DNA from: Azospirillum canadense
Lineage (GTDB): Bacteria > Pseudomonadota > Alphaproteobacteria > Azospirillales > Azospirillaceae
NCBI RefSeq assembly: GCF_025961225.1
Contig: NZ_JAOQNG010000007.1
Location: forward strand, 818,501-882,500
DNA length: 64,000 nt
Direction of reading: 5' to 3'
The translations under genes and the position numbers were made by a program. The notes under the pieces are model-generated. The model was given only the letters and a program-made list of their open reading frames with translations. It was not told the DNA's origin and did not search any database. Shown here piece after piece: positions 25,010 through 34,045 of this stretch. Within the stretch, counting starts at the first letter, position 1. Each line of letters starts with the position of its first letter.

Positions 25010-26787
25010 GCTGGGAAGACTCCTGCCGTGTCGGCGGCTTTACGGGACGTTCGACGCGCGCTGAGCAGCCGTGTCAGGGGACGGGCGGCGGCCACCAGCA
25101 GCAGTGTCAGCAGAAGGAGAAGGACGCTCATGGCGCACACGGCTTCGTAATTGCCGCCGTCCTTCGCGTTGTAGATCAGGGTGGTCATCACGTTGGTCTT
25201 GGGCGTGATGAGGAAGACCGCCACCGACAGTTCGCGGATGATCGGGATGAAGACCAGGAACCAGCCCGACACCAGCCCGCCGCCCATCAGCGGCACGGTG
25301 ATGGACAGGAAGGCCTTGCCCTCCCCGGCGCCCAGGCTGCGGGCGGCACGCTCCAGTTCCGGCCCGATGCCCTTGAGGATCGCCCCGCCGTGGGCGTAGG
25401 CGATGGGCAGGAAGGTCGCCGCGAAGGCGGCGATCAGCAGCATCGGCGTGCCGTAGAGGTTCAGCGGCGCCCGCGTGTAGGCGGCGAAGAAGCCGACGGA
25501 CAGGACGATGCCGGGAACGATGATCGGCACCGTCGCCACCGCGCCCAGGATGCCGGCGCCGGGCACCACCCGCCGTTCGACGAAATAAGCGACCACGGTG
25601 CCGAGCGCGACGCAGAGCGTGGCTCCCAGCGTGGAATAAACCAGCGAATTGACGATGGCCGTGGACGTCTCGGAATTGCCGAACAGCGCCCACCAGTACC
25701 AGTGGAGCGACAGGTTCTCCCACGTCAGGCCCTGGCCCCAGGCCCGGGTCAGCGACACCAGCAGAAGTGCCGCATAGGGCAGGAAGACCGAGAAGAGCGG
25801 CATCAGCAGCGCGGCGAAAAAGGCCGGCCAGCGGGCGCCGCCCAGGCGAATCAGCCGCCCGGCCCGCGTCTTTCCGGAAATGGTGACGTACTGCTTGCGG
25901 CCCAGGATGCGGCGGCGCATCCGGAACAGCATCGCGGTGACCAGAAGCAGCGGCATGCAATAGGCGGCCGCCAGGAAGATCTCCGGCGGGAACTGCTGGT
26001 AGAACTCGGCCAGCTTCGTCGTCACCACCGGAATCCCGGTCGGCGTCAGCAGGAAGGCCGGGACGCCGAACAGGGTCAGCCCCTGGATGAAGGACAGGAT
26101 GAAGCTTGCGATCACCGCCGGGGTGGCCAGGGGAATGGTGATGCTGAGCATGGTGCGCAGCGTGCCGGACCCCAGGGTGGTGGCCGCGTCCTCAAGTTCC
26201 ACGGCCATCTCGTCCAGCGCGCTGGACACCATGGTGAAGCTGTAGGGGACGGTGTAGAGCCCGCAGATGAAGATCGCGCCGGCCATCGAATAGATGTTCA
26301 GCAGCGGCCCGGCTTCCGCCCCGGCGATGATGCGCCACAGCGCGTTCAGCCAGCCCGAGTTGGGCGCCGCCAGCAGGATCCAGCCGGTAGCCCCGATGAA
26401 GGAGGGGGTGACGAAAGCGGTCAGCGTCAGCACGCGGATGGTGCGGCGGAAGGGCATGTCGGTGCGCGACACCAGCCACGCCAGCGGCACGCCGACACCG
26501 ACGGCGATCACCGCGGTCGCGACCGCCAGGATCAGCGAGTTGACGAGCGGTTCGAAAAGGTCGGCAGACTGGACGATCCGCGCGTAGTTGCCAAGCGTCC
26601 AGGCGCCGCTGACGTCGTCGTGGAAGCTGTTGTAAAGGACCCAGCCGAAGGGCTGGACCACCAGAAGCAGGAGAAGAAGGGCGACGATGCCCACGGCCAC
26701 GGCCTTGACCAGCGGCACGCGGGCCGTCGCCGGACGGGCCGCCACGCCGGGCGTGCGCCCTGGACTTTCCGTTGAGATGACCCCCAT
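25006..26787 (-). CDS. ABC transporter permease with two fused membrane domains (FbpB type)
   Basis: The 593-residue protein has about twelve hydrophobic helices in two homologous halves, each with a binding-protein-dependent transport core. This is the single-chain FbpB/ThiP architecture. EAA-like loops are visible around ELEDAATTLGSG in the first half and ELERAARSLGAG in the second. The ATG at 26787, preceded by GGAGGCGGA, matches family length; the open frame continues much further upstream through the binding-protein gene and is not used. It is separated from that gene by a strong hairpin. Confidence 0.92.
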   Translation of the reverse strand: MGVISTESPGRTPGVAARPATARVPLVKAVAVGIVALLLLLLVVQPFGWVLYNSFHDDVSGAWTLGNYARIVQSADLFEPLVNSLILAVATAVIAVGVGVPLAWLVSRTDMPFRRTIRVLTLTAFVTPSFIGATGWILLAAPNSGWLNALWRIIAGAEAGPLLNIYSMAGAIFICGLYTVPYSFTMVSSALDEMAVELEDAATTLGSGTLRTMLSITIPLATPAVIASFILSFIQGLTLFGVPAFLLTPTGIPVVTTKLAEFYQQFPPEIFLAAAYCMPLLLVTAMLFRMRRRILGRKQYVTISGKTRAGRLIRLGGARWPAFFAALLMPLFSVFLPYAALLLVSLTRAWGQGLTWENLSLHWYWWALFGNSETSTAIVNSLVYSTLGATLCVALGTVVAYFVERRVVPGAGILGAVATVPIIVPGIVLSVGFFAAYTRAPLNLYGTPMLLIAAFAATFLPIAYAHGGAILKGIGPELERAARSLGAGEGKAFLSITVPLMGGGLVSGWFLVFIPIIRELSVAVFLITPKTNVMTTLIYNAKDGGNYEAVCAMSVLLLLLTLLLVAAARPLTRLLSARRTSRKAADTAGVFPA

Positions 26788-26813
26788 AGGGTCCGCCTCC
26801 TTTGTCTTTATAA

Positions 26814-26836
26814 CCCTCTCCCCTCCGGGGAGAGGG
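26814..26836 (-). terminator. Intercistronic hairpin between binding-protein and permease genes
   Basis: CCCTCTCCCC (26814-26823) and GGGGAGAGGG (26827-26836) form a perfect ten-base stem with a three-base loop in the 59-base gap between the binding-protein stop and the permease start. There is no U-tract. Such hairpins often protect the upstream transcript or reduce read-through, giving more binding protein than permease. Confidence 0.6.
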
Positions 26837-26846
26837 GACTCTGGGG

Positions 26847-27902
26847 TCAGCGCACGTATTCCTTCCACTTGGCAATGCCTTCCGCGACTTCCGGACCGAG
26901 GTCGTCTCCGGTGTTGCGGGTCCACTTCAGCTTGTCCAGCGACCGCCCCTCGGCCCAGGCGACGTCCTTGCGCAGGGTCGGCCAGTAGTTCTTCTGGAGG
27001 ATCAGCGAGACCTCCTTGGAATAGAGGAAGTTGGTGAACAGGCGGGCGGCGTTCGGGTGCGGCGCCTTGGCCAGGATGCCGGTGACGCCCAGGTTCAGGA
27101 TGGCGTCGTCGGACGGGGCCACCACGTCGATCGGGTTGCCGGCGGCCTTCTGCGTCAGCGTGTAGCTGAAGGGCGCGCCAGACCCGACAACCCGCTCGCC
27201 GGCCAGGATGTCGGTCACGGTGTCGACGTTCGACTGGCCGACCTTCGGCTTCTGCTTGCCGAAGGCGCGCAGGAAGTCGTCGCCGTACTTGCGACGGATG
27301 GCCACCACCCAGTTCGCCACGTCGCCGGAGAAGGCCGGGCTGCCGGTGGTGATCTTGCCGTGCCACTGGTCCTCCAGCAACGCCTGCCAACTCGCCGGCG
27401 GGGTCGGCACCTTGCCCGGCGCGTAGTTGATGCTGGTCAGGCTGATGGCGCCGACATGGTACATCTTGTCCGGGTCGAGGCCGCGGAAGGCGTCCGGCAG
27501 GTTCACGGCGTCGGCCGGCTCGAACGGCGCCAGGGCGCCGACCTTCTTCAGCTCGGTGTAGTGCAGCAGGTTGGTGGTGCCCAGCGAGTCGCACTCGTTG
27601 ACGCCGCCCTGCAGCTCCATCCGCAAGCGGGTGTAGACGGTCTGCGAGGCCTGGCGCAGCAGGTTCACCTCGATGCCCGGATACGTCGCCTTGAAGGCGT
27701 CGCGAATGGCCTCCATCGTCTGCTGCTCGTAAGAGCCCCAATAAAGGGTCAGCGCGCCTTCCTTCTTGGCGGCGGCGTAGAGAGGGTCATCAGCGGCCGC
27801 GGCGATGCGGGAGAAGGCGGTGCCGGCCAAGCCGCTGGACAGCAAGGCGGTGCCGACGAGCCCGCCGGTCTGGAGAAGCCGGCGACGCGAGAATTCCATC
27901 AT
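26847..27902 (-). CDS. ABC transporter periplasmic binding protein with Tat-type signal
   Basis: The 351-residue protein is an iron/thiamine/polyamine-type (family 1) solute-binding protein. Its N-terminus FSRRRLLQTGG followed by a hydrophobic stretch and an Ala-Ala-Ala-Asp cleavage region looks like a twin-arginine signal, so it may be exported folded. The mature part shows LTLYWGSYEQQ and VNLLRQASQ typical of the group. I do not see the paired tyrosines that bind ferric iron in FbpA, which argues for another ligand. Start at 27902 (a second ATG follows directly). The permease and ATPase genes follow. Confidence 0.88.
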   Translation of the reverse strand: MMEFSRRRLLQTGGLVGTALLSSGLAGTAFSRIAAAADDPLYAAAKKEGALTLYWGSYEQQTMEAIRDAFKATYPGIEVNLLRQASQTVYTRLRMELQGGVNECDSLGTTNLLHYTELKKVGALAPFEPADAVNLPDAFRGLDPDKMYHVGAISLTSINYAPGKVPTPPASWQALLEDQWHGKITTGSPAFSGDVANWVVAIRRKYGDDFLRAFGKQKPKVGQSNVDTVTDILAGERVVGSGAPFSYTLTQKAAGNPIDVVAPSDDAILNLGVTGILAKAPHPNAARLFTNFLYSKEVSLILQKNYWPTLRKDVAWAEGRSLDKLKWTRNTGDDLGPEVAEGIAKWKEYVR

Positions 27903-27970
27903 GTTGCCAATCCCTGTTTTGCGTTGCGGAATCGCCGTTTCGGCGTCGTTCTTCGTTTTGAAGCAGAGGT

Positions 27971-28741
27971 TCAGTAGTCGCCGGTGGTCGCTCCGCCGTC
28001 CGCGACGATGGTCTGGCCGGTGACGTAGGCCGCGTCGTCGGACGCCAGGAAGGCGACGACGGCGGCGATCTCTTCCGGCTTGCCCAGGCGTCCGACGGGA
28101 GTCTTCTCCAGCCATTGCGACCGCACCGCGTCGGGCACGCCCTGGACGATGGCGGTCTCGACGACGCCGGGCGCCACCGCGTTGACCAGGATGCCACGGC
28201 GCGCACCCTCCAGCGCGGCCGTGCGGGTCAGCCCGACGACCCCGGCCTTGGAGGCCGAATAGTTGGCCTGCCCGAAGGTGCCGAGGATGGCGGTGGAGGC
28301 GATGTTGACGATGCGCCCCCAGCCGCGGTTGCCGACGAGCTGGAAGGCCGTTTGGCAGCCCAGCCAGGTGCCGCGCAGGTTCACGTCGATGACCGCGCTC
28401 CATTCCGCGTCGGTCATCTTGGGCAGCGAGCGGTCGCGCACGATGCCGGCGACGTTGACCATGATGTCCACGCCGCGGAAGGCGTCGGGCAGGCCGGCCA
28501 CCGCGGCTTCCCAGCTCGCGCGGTCGGCCACGTTCAGCGCCACCGCATGCGCTTGCGCCCCAATGGCGCGCAGCGCGGCGGCGACCGCTTCGGCGGCGTC
28601 CACCCCGATGTCGGCGACGACCACCGCGGCGCCTTCCGCCGCCAGACGCTCGCAGACGGCACGGCCGATGCCGCCGCCGCCGCCGGTGACGAAGGCGACG
28701 CGGCCGGCCAGCCGGTTGGACAGAGTGACGGCGGCGCTCAT
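27971..28741 (-). CDS. Short-chain dehydrogenase/reductase (FabG-like)
   Basis: The 256-residue classical SDR has GGGGGIG for cofactor binding, NVAG, the catalytic serine in NIASTA and the YxxxK motif as NYSASK. The Asp at the end of the second strand (VVVADIG) suggests NAD+ preference. It would oxidise a 3-hydroxyacyl-CoA or a related secondary alcohol. Its start overlaps the MaoC stop by four bases. Unlike the SDR at 21986, all catalytic residues are intact. Confidence 0.9.
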   Translation of the reverse strand: MSAAVTLSNRLAGRVAFVTGGGGGIGRAVCERLAAEGAAVVVADIGVDAAEAVAAALRAIGAQAHAVALNVADRASWEAAVAGLPDAFRGVDIMVNVAGIVRDRSLPKMTDAEWSAVIDVNLRGTWLGCQTAFQLVGNRGWGRIVNIASTAILGTFGQANYSASKAGVVGLTRTAALEGARRGILVNAVAPGVVETAIVQGVPDAVRSQWLEKTPVGRLGKPEEIAAVVAFLASDDAAYVTGQTIVADGGATTGDY

Positions 28742-29187
28742 GCCTGCACCTCCTTGCGGGCGACGGAGAGCACGTCCTCGCCCTCCTGCACGGTCTCGCC
28801 GCGCTGGTTCTTCACGGTGATCGCGACGCGGACGATGCCGCGGTCGGGCTTGGACGCGCTGGGCCGCACCTCCGCCACCTCGGCCTCGTAATGGACGGTG
28901 TCGCCGGCGAAGACCGGGCCGACGAAGCGCCGGCGCGTCTCCAGGAAGGCGAGGATCGCCCAGTCGTCGATGTCGGAGCGCAGGCCGGTGCTGAGCGAGT
29001 GGGTCAGCATCCCGTGGGCGATGGTTCGCCCGAAGCCGTTGGCCTTGGCCGCCTCCGCGTCCATGTGCAGCGGGTTGAAGTCGCCGGTCAGCCCGGCGAA
29101 CCAGACGATGTGCGCCTCGGTGACGGTGACGCGGGAGGAGCGCGCCCGGTCGCCCGGCTTGATGTCGTCGAGATGGATGGCGGTCAT
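28738..29187 (-). CDS. MaoC-like (R)-enoyl-CoA hydratase
   Basis: The 149-residue single hot-dog-fold protein has the hydratase-2 motif region: GDFNPLHMD followed by GRTIAHGML, with the catalytic Asp and His in the expected order. It would hydrate an enoyl-CoA to the (R)-3-hydroxyacyl-CoA. Ten bases separate it from the DUF35 gene and it overlaps the SDR gene. In steroid and bile-acid pathways MaoC-like hydratases partner with DUF35 and thiolase-like aldolases, and the same trio appears here. Confidence 0.88.
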   Translation of the reverse strand: MTAIHLDDIKPGDRARSSRVTVTEAHIVWFAGLTGDFNPLHMDAEAAKANGFGRTIAHGMLTHSLSTGLRSDIDDWAILAFLETRRRFVGPVFAGDTVHYEAEVAEVRPSASKPDRGIVRVAITVKNQRGETVQEGEDVLSVARKEVQA

Positions 29188-29197
29188 TCTTGCATCC

Positions 29198-29596
29198 TCA
29201 AGCGGTTCGCGGGCGGAACACGGGAAGGCTGGTGGCGTCGTCCAGCGTGTGGAAGGCCACGGCGAGCGGCAGTCCGGCCCGCAGATCCGCCTCCGCCACC
29301 CCTTCGACGCGGGAGAAGACGGTGACGCCTTCGTCCAGCCGTATCAGGGCGCAGACGTAAGGATCCCCGGGCTGGTTGCCACGGTGGACGACGGAATAGG
29401 TCAGCAACTCGCCGCGCCCGCTCGCCTCCACCCACTCCGGGCGGGCGTGGGGGGCGTGGACGGAGTGGGCACGCGGGTACCACTGATACCTTCCGGTTTC
29501 CGGGCAGCGCTGGATCAGAAAGCGGCCCTGGCGCGCCGCCTCCCAGAAGGGGGCGGAGGTCTCGTCCTGAACGGGCGGTGTGGTCATGGTGGTCAT
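29198..29596 (-). CDS. DUF35 OB-fold acyl-CoA-associated protein
   Basis: The 132-residue protein has an OB-fold C-terminal domain (about 60-125, with GRGELLTYSVVH and LPVAV-like strands) and an N-terminal rubredoxin-like segment. DUF35 proteins normally bind zinc through four cysteines in the N-terminal part; only one cysteine is visible (QRCPETGRY) and the second CxxC is replaced by HSVHAPHA, so zinc may be lost or bound by histidines. Such proteins partner with thiolase-like enzymes, and the thiolase gene lies seven bases upstream. Confidence 0.8.
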   Translation of the reverse strand: MTTMTTPPVQDETSAPFWEAARQGRFLIQRCPETGRYQWYPRAHSVHAPHARPEWVEASGRGELLTYSVVHRGNQPGDPYVCALIRLDEGVTVFSRVEGVAEADLRAGLPLAVAFHTLDDATSLPVFRPRTA

Positions 29597-29603
29597 TCGG
29601 CAC

Positions 29604-30770
29604 CTACACGGTCAGGATTGCGGTTGCGGCGGAGCAGAAGGTGCCGCCGAGCCCGTGGGCGAGCGCGACCTTGGCGTCGGGCACCTGGACGCCCGGCCCC
29701 TCGCCGCGAAGCTGGCGGACGCTCTCGATCAGGGTGAAGATGCCGCGCTTGCCCGGATGGTTGGAGGACAGGCCTCCGCCGTCGGTGTTGGCCGGCAGCC
29801 GCCCGCCCAGCGTCAGGTTTCCGTCCGCCACGAAGGCCCCGCTTTCGCCGCGCCCGCAGAAGCCCAAATCCTCCAGCGCCAGCATCGGCGTGATGGTGAA
29901 GGCGTCGTAGATCTGCGCCACGTCGATGTCGTCGTGCGTCACCCCGGCCATGGCGAAGGCGCGCGGGCCGGACAGGGCGGCGGGCGTTTTCAGGTCGTCG
30001 GGGATCTGGCTGTTCTGGGTGCGCGACACGGCGGCGCCATAGCCGGCCAGATAGACCGGCTTCTTTTTAAGGTCGCGCGCCCGCTCGCGGCTGGTCATCA
30101 CGACGGCGCCGCCGCCGTCCGTCACCACGCAGCAGTCCAGCCGGCGCAGCGGCGACGCGATCATGGGTGAAGCCAGCACGTCGTCCACCGTGATCGGCTT
30201 GCGCAGCCGGGCGTCGGGGTTCTGCATCGCATGATTGCGGAAGGTCACGGCCACCTGGGCAAGCTGCTCCGGCGTGGTGCCGTACAGGTCCATGTGGCGG
30301 CGGGCGAACAGCCCATAGGTGGAGATCAGCGTCGGCGCGTAGGGGATCTCGTACTGGCCGGGACCGGCGGGGAAGACGAAGGGGTCGAAGGACGGGGTGT
30401 TCAGCGGCCACCAGCGCGGGCAGGCGGCGTAGCTGATGACCACCACCTCCGCAAGACCGGTCGCGATCGCCGCGGCCGCCTGGCCGGCCTGGAGGATGTA
30501 GGAGCAGCCGCCGATGTCGGTGCTGTTCACATAGGTCGGCGCGATCCCGATGTATTCCGCCAGTTCGACCACGTCCATGGTGCCGCCGCCCTCGGCCCAG
30601 TCGCCGGATGCCGCGCACAGCCCGTCCACGTCGTCGAGCGCCAACCCGGCGTCGTCCAGCGCGCCCAGGATGCAGTCCATCTGAAGGGCGAAGGGATGAA
30701 CGCGGGGCGCGTCCCTGCGCGGCGATTCAAAGGCGCCGACGATGGCGGTTTTGCCCGAAAGATCCATCAC
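29604..30770 (-). CDS. Thiolase-superfamily protein (SCP-x / Ltp2-like, possible aldolase)
   Basis: The 388-residue thiolase-fold protein is of the lipid-transfer/SCP-x group. It lacks the usual nucleophile context; the region reads STDIGGCSY, with cysteine later than in true thiolases. Other family segments are IYDAFTITP, SSNHPGKRG and the C-terminal HGLGGTF. Ltp2-type members act as retro-aldolases together with DUF35 and MaoC partners in steroid side-chain removal. The gene leads an operon with exactly these partners, so C-C bond cleavage on an acyl-CoA is likely; thiolase or aldolase mode is not decided. Start at 30770 or the adjacent ATG at 30767. Confidence 0.82.
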   Translation of the reverse strand: MMDLSGKTAIVGAFESPRRDAPRVHPFALQMDCILGALDDAGLALDDVDGLCAASGDWAEGGGTMDVVELAEYIGIAPTYVNSTDIGGCSYILQAGQAAAAIATGLAEVVVISYAACPRWWPLNTPSFDPFVFPAGPGQYEIPYAPTLISTYGLFARRHMDLYGTTPEQLAQVAVTFRNHAMQNPDARLRKPITVDDVLASPMIASPLRRLDCCVVTDGGGAVVMTSRERARDLKKKPVYLAGYGAAVSRTQNSQIPDDLKTPAALSGPRAFAMAGVTHDDIDVAQIYDAFTITPMLALEDLGFCGRGESGAFVADGNLTLGGRLPANTDGGGLSSNHPGKRGIFTLIESVRQLRGEGPGVQVPDAKVALAHGLGGTFCSAATAILTV

Positions 30771-31212
30771 GCGCGGGTTTTCCTTTCATGGTTGTGGAAG
30801 CCTGCGCAATGCCGTCGCTTCGCGCGCCGCACGGCTCCACCGGACAGGCGAAGAGAGTAAAACGATCGCCCGCATCGGAAATCGCGAAGAACTTTCCCAG
30901 AAGCATGGATGATTTCGACCGTGCCGATCCGTTTCCGGTAAGTCCAAGGGTACCGGACACGCTTTGTGTCACAAGCAGAAAAAACGATGCGGTCTGGTGC
31001 ACGGAACGCACCAATGGACGGATCATCCGGTTCGGCGAACGGTGCGTTCAATGCACCGGATTGGGCCAAACTAAGCGATTGTTTTCCAGGCACCGTGGCG
31101 CAAGCCTTAGGGCAACGCATTCCCGCCGCCGCCTGGGGCCAGACGAATTTCTGGTCGGGCGCGGCCCCGTCCGGCCCGATTGCGCGGTGTCCGGCCACCC
31201 GAAGGATCATTC
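30771..31212. promoter_or_regulatory. Divergent control region with two GGTGC-N7-GCACC dyads
   Basis: These 442 bases between the thiolase operon and the CoA-transferase operon show no convincing gene. Two identical dyads, GGTGC-N7-GCACC, lie at 30996-31012 and 31041-31057, with centres 45 bases apart. A third palindrome, TTGTG-T-CACAA, lies at 30964-30974. The arrangement fits a dimeric or tetrameric regulator acting on both operons; the LysR protein encoded at 32523 is the obvious candidate. Confidence 0.55.
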
Positions 31213-32415
31213 ATGCTCAACACCGATACGCAGCGCCGCGATGCTCCCCTGGCCGGCGTGCGCGTGGTCGATCTCACGCACATGTTGGCCGGCCCCTACA
31301 GCACCTGGCTGCTCGGCGCGCTGGGGGCGGACGTCATCAAGATCGAGCGCCCGGGCAAGGGCGATTTCACCCGCGTGATCGCTCCCTTCAGCGAAGACGA
31401 AAGCATTTACTTCCTGAGCGTCAACCGCAACAAGCGAAGCCTGACGCTCAACTTGAAGGAGGAAAAAGGGAAGGCGATCTTCAAGAAGATCGTCGGCACC
31501 GCCGACGTGCTGGTGGAGAACAACCGGGCGGGGGCGATGGACCGCCTGGGGTTGGGCTACGCCGACCTGAAGGCGGTGAACGAACGGCTGATTTACGCCT
31601 CGATTTCCGGTTTCGGGCAGGACGGCCCCTACCGGCACCGCCCCTGCTTCGACGTGGTGGCACAGGCGATGTCAGGGATGATGAGCATCACCGGAGAGCC
31701 GGGCGGCGATCCCTGCCGGGTCGGCGCGTCGGTCGGCGACATCGGCTCCAGCCTGTTCGCCGCCATCGGCATCCTTGCCGCCCTGCAGAAGCGGGCGAGC
31801 ACCGGCGAGGGCAGCTTCATCGACGTGGCCATGCTGGACTGCCAGCTGGCCTTGATGGAGAACGCCATCGCCCGCTTCCTGAACGCCGGGGAAACGCCGC
31901 GCGCGCTGGGCAGCCGCCATCCCCTGATCGCCCCGTTCCAGGCCTTCCCCACCGCCGACAAGCCCATCGCCGTCTGCGTCGACACCAACGAGCAGTGGGA
32001 GCGGATGTGCCGCGCCATGGGGCTGGAGCATCTGCTGGCCGACCCGCGCTTTCCCACCGGCTCGGCCCGCAACGCCCACCATGCGGAGCTGGAGCCGCTG
32101 CTCCGCGACATTTTCCTCAACCGTGGCCGCGACACGTGGCTGGACGTCCTGGAGGAGGCGGACGTACCGGCCAGCCCGATCAACAGCGTGCCGGACGCCC
32201 TGAACGATCCCCAGGTGATCCATCGCAAGATGGTCGTGGAGGTGCCGGAAGGGTCCGGCAAGCGCTTCGCCGCCGTCCCGATCACCATGCCGGGGGCACC
32301 GCTGCCGGCCGAGGCTCCGGCACCGCGCCTGGGCGAGCACACCAGTGAAATCCTGGCGGAACTGGGCTTCAGCGCCGCCGAGATCGATGCCTTCCGGCGC
32401 GACGCGGTGGTGTGA
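31213..32415 (+). CDS. Class III CoA-transferase (CaiB/BaiF family)
   Basis: The 400-residue protein has the family N-terminus DLTHMLAGPY, the nucleotide-contacting SVNRNKRSLTLN region and the catalytic aspartate, Asp176, in GASVGDIGSS. It moves CoA from a donor such as succinyl-CoA or acetyl-CoA to a carboxylic acid through an aspartyl-CoA thioester. It is divergent from an ABC importer and side-chain-cleavage operon, so it is a good candidate for activating the imported acid. GAAGGATC precedes the ATG. Confidence 0.9.
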   Translation: MLNTDTQRRDAPLAGVRVVDLTHMLAGPYSTWLLGALGADVIKIERPGKGDFTRVIAPFSEDESIYFLSVNRNKRSLTLNLKEEKGKAIFKKIVGTADVLVENNRAGAMDRLGLGYADLKAVNERLIYASISGFGQDGPYRHRPCFDVVAQAMSGMMSITGEPGGDPCRVGASVGDIGSSLFAAIGILAALQKRASTGEGSFIDVAMLDCQLALMENAIARFLNAGETPRALGSRHPLIAPFQAFPTADKPIAVCVDTNEQWERMCRAMGLEHLLADPRFPTGSARNAHHAELEPLLRDIFLNRGRDTWLDVLEEADVPASPINSVPDALNDPQVIHRKMVVEVPEGSGKRFAAVPITMPGAPLPAEAPAPRLGEHTSEILAELGFSAAEIDAFRRDAVV

Positions 32416-32522
32416 TGGCCGAACGGCGGCACGGGAAGGTGGCGGGCGGAGAAGGGACGCGTGCGGTGCTGGCGGAAATGTTCCATACTGCCGCCGGTAT
32501 CGCCCCCACTTCCACGGTCCGC

Positions 32523-33425
32523 ATGGCGCGTCGCCTTCCGCCCCTTCTCGCCCTCCGTGCCTTCGACATCTTTGCCCGCCAGGGCACCGTGCGCGCTGCG
32601 GCCGATGAACTGGCGGTGTCCCACACGGTGGTGTCCCGCCACATCCAGAACCTGGAGCAGTCGGTCGGCGTGAAGCTGGTGGCCAAGTCGGGGCGGGGCC
32701 TGTCCCTGACGCGCGAGGGCATCCGCTTCGCCGCGCAGTTGCGCCGCGCCTTCGACCTGATCGCCGACGCCAGCAACGAGCTGCGCAACGGCGGGATGGA
32801 GGCCGTCCACATCTGCTGCCTGGCCGGTCTGGCCTCGCGCCGCCTGCTCGCCCGCCTTCCCGAGCTTGAGGAGGCGCTGGCCGGCCGCGAGGTGATCCTG
32901 CAGCCGACCTCCACCCGCCCGGACTTCAGCCGGGAGGAGGCCGACGCCGAGATCATGTACCTGGAGGACGGTTCCGTCGCCGAGGGGCTGCGGTCGGAGA
33001 TGTTCGCCCGGCCCCGCATCCTCGCCATCGCCAGTCCGGAGTTCAAGGCGCGCTATCCCGACGTGCGTTCCCCGGCGGATCTCGTCGGCCTGCCGCTGAT
33101 CCACGAGCAGTCCACCGGCATGTGGGAAGCGTGGCTGGAGGAAGCCGGCGTCGCCGACCAGCCCCGGCTGCGCGGCCCCCGGTTGTGGCAGGCGCACCTG
33201 ACCATCGAAGCGGCCCGGCTCGGCCGTGGCGTGGCTCTGGTCAGCGACCTGCTGGTCGCCGATCCGCTGGCCAACGGCGAATTGGTGGAAATGGTGGACA
33301 GCAACGTCACCATCGGAGGTTATTACTTCATCGCACCGGCCCAGAAGTGGAACACGCCGGTCATTTCCGCCATTCGGCAATGGCTGCGGGCGATCTTCCC
33401 GCCGGAGGCCACGCACAACGTCTGA
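32523..33425 (+). CDS. LysR family transcriptional regulator (GcvA-like)
   Basis: From the ATG at 32523 the protein has 300 residues, standard for LysR. The N-terminus RRLPPLLALRAFDIFARQG leads into a winged HTH with AADELAVSHTVVSRHIQNLE, and a two-lobed effector domain follows. An earlier GTG at 32412 overlaps the CoA-transferase stop and would add 37 residues without family similarity. The gene sits between a CoA-transferase and a thioesterase in one direction and probably binds the dyads at 30996-31057. The effector is likely a pathway acid or CoA ester. Confidence 0.85.
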   Translation: MARRLPPLLALRAFDIFARQGTVRAAADELAVSHTVVSRHIQNLEQSVGVKLVAKSGRGLSLTREGIRFAAQLRRAFDLIADASNELRNGGMEAVHICCLAGLASRRLLARLPELEEALAGREVILQPTSTRPDFSREEADAEIMYLEDGSVAEGLRSEMFARPRILAIASPEFKARYPDVRSPADLVGLPLIHEQSTGMWEAWLEEAGVADQPRLRGPRLWQAHLTIEAARLGRGVALVSDLLVADPLANGELVEMVDSNVTIGGYYFIAPAQKWNTPVISAIRQWLRAIFPPEATHNV

Positions 33426-33529
33426 TATCGAAGGCGGCTTTCCAGCCAAGCCATAACCCTTGGGGAACAGGAACGCATGGGCAAAGCGCCAGAACCGTTG
33501 CTTTGTGAACGATCCGCCGGAATTTTCCA

Positions 33530-34039
33530 ATGACCGGGCCAATGACCGGGAACGCCGCGCTGCCGACGGACATCCTGGTTTCGGATGTGCGAACCGTCGA
33601 GGAGGACTGGATCGACCTCTACGGCCACATGAACATGGTGCGCTACGTCGCGCTGTTTGACGAACTCGGCTATGTTCTGCTCGACCACTGGGGTCTGGGT
33701 GAGAGCTACACCCGGGAGACGGGGCGCGGCCTGTTTGTCGTCGACGTCGCCGTCCGTTACCGGCGCGAACTGCGCGCCGGTACGCCGGTTGCCGTCGCCA
33801 TGCGGTTGCTCGACTCCGACGACAAGCGGCTGTTGAGCCTGCTGGAATTGAGGCGAACCGACGACGGAACGGTCGCCGCGACCATGGAACAGCTTTCGAT
33901 CCAGGTCGACCTTGGAACCCGCAAGGTCGTCCCGTTCGACGCGGCAACGGCGGAACGGTTGCGTTCCCTGGCGGATGTCCAATCCGTCTTCCCCTTGCCG
34001 CCCGGGCACCAGCGGCGGCTTCACTGCCGCGCGAAGTGA
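33530..34039 (+). CDS. Thioesterase (hot-dog fold, 4HBT type)
   Basis: The 169-residue protein carries the 4-hydroxybenzoyl-CoA-thioesterase-type motif DLYGHMNMVRYVALFDE, where the first aspartate is the catalytic residue. It resembles thioesterases fused to or encoded near carnitine dehydrogenases. Start at 33530 or the ATG twelve bases later. It is the third gene after CoA-transferase and LysR and could release CoA from the end product or from dead-end intermediates. Confidence 0.82.
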   Translation: MTGPMTGNAALPTDILVSDVRTVEEDWIDLYGHMNMVRYVALFDELGYVLLDHWGLGESYTRETGRGLFVVDVAVRYRRELRAGTPVAVAMRLLDSDDKRLLSLLELRRTDDGTVAATMEQLSIQVDLGTRKVVPFDAATAERLRSLADVQSVFPLPPGHQRRLHCRAK

Positions 34040-34045
34040 GTCATA

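Noticed and set aside
23915..27902. Naming the ABC importer an iron(III) transporter FbpABC
   Set aside because: The binding protein lacks a visible tyrosine pair for ferric iron and the operon is made of CoA-pathway enzymes.
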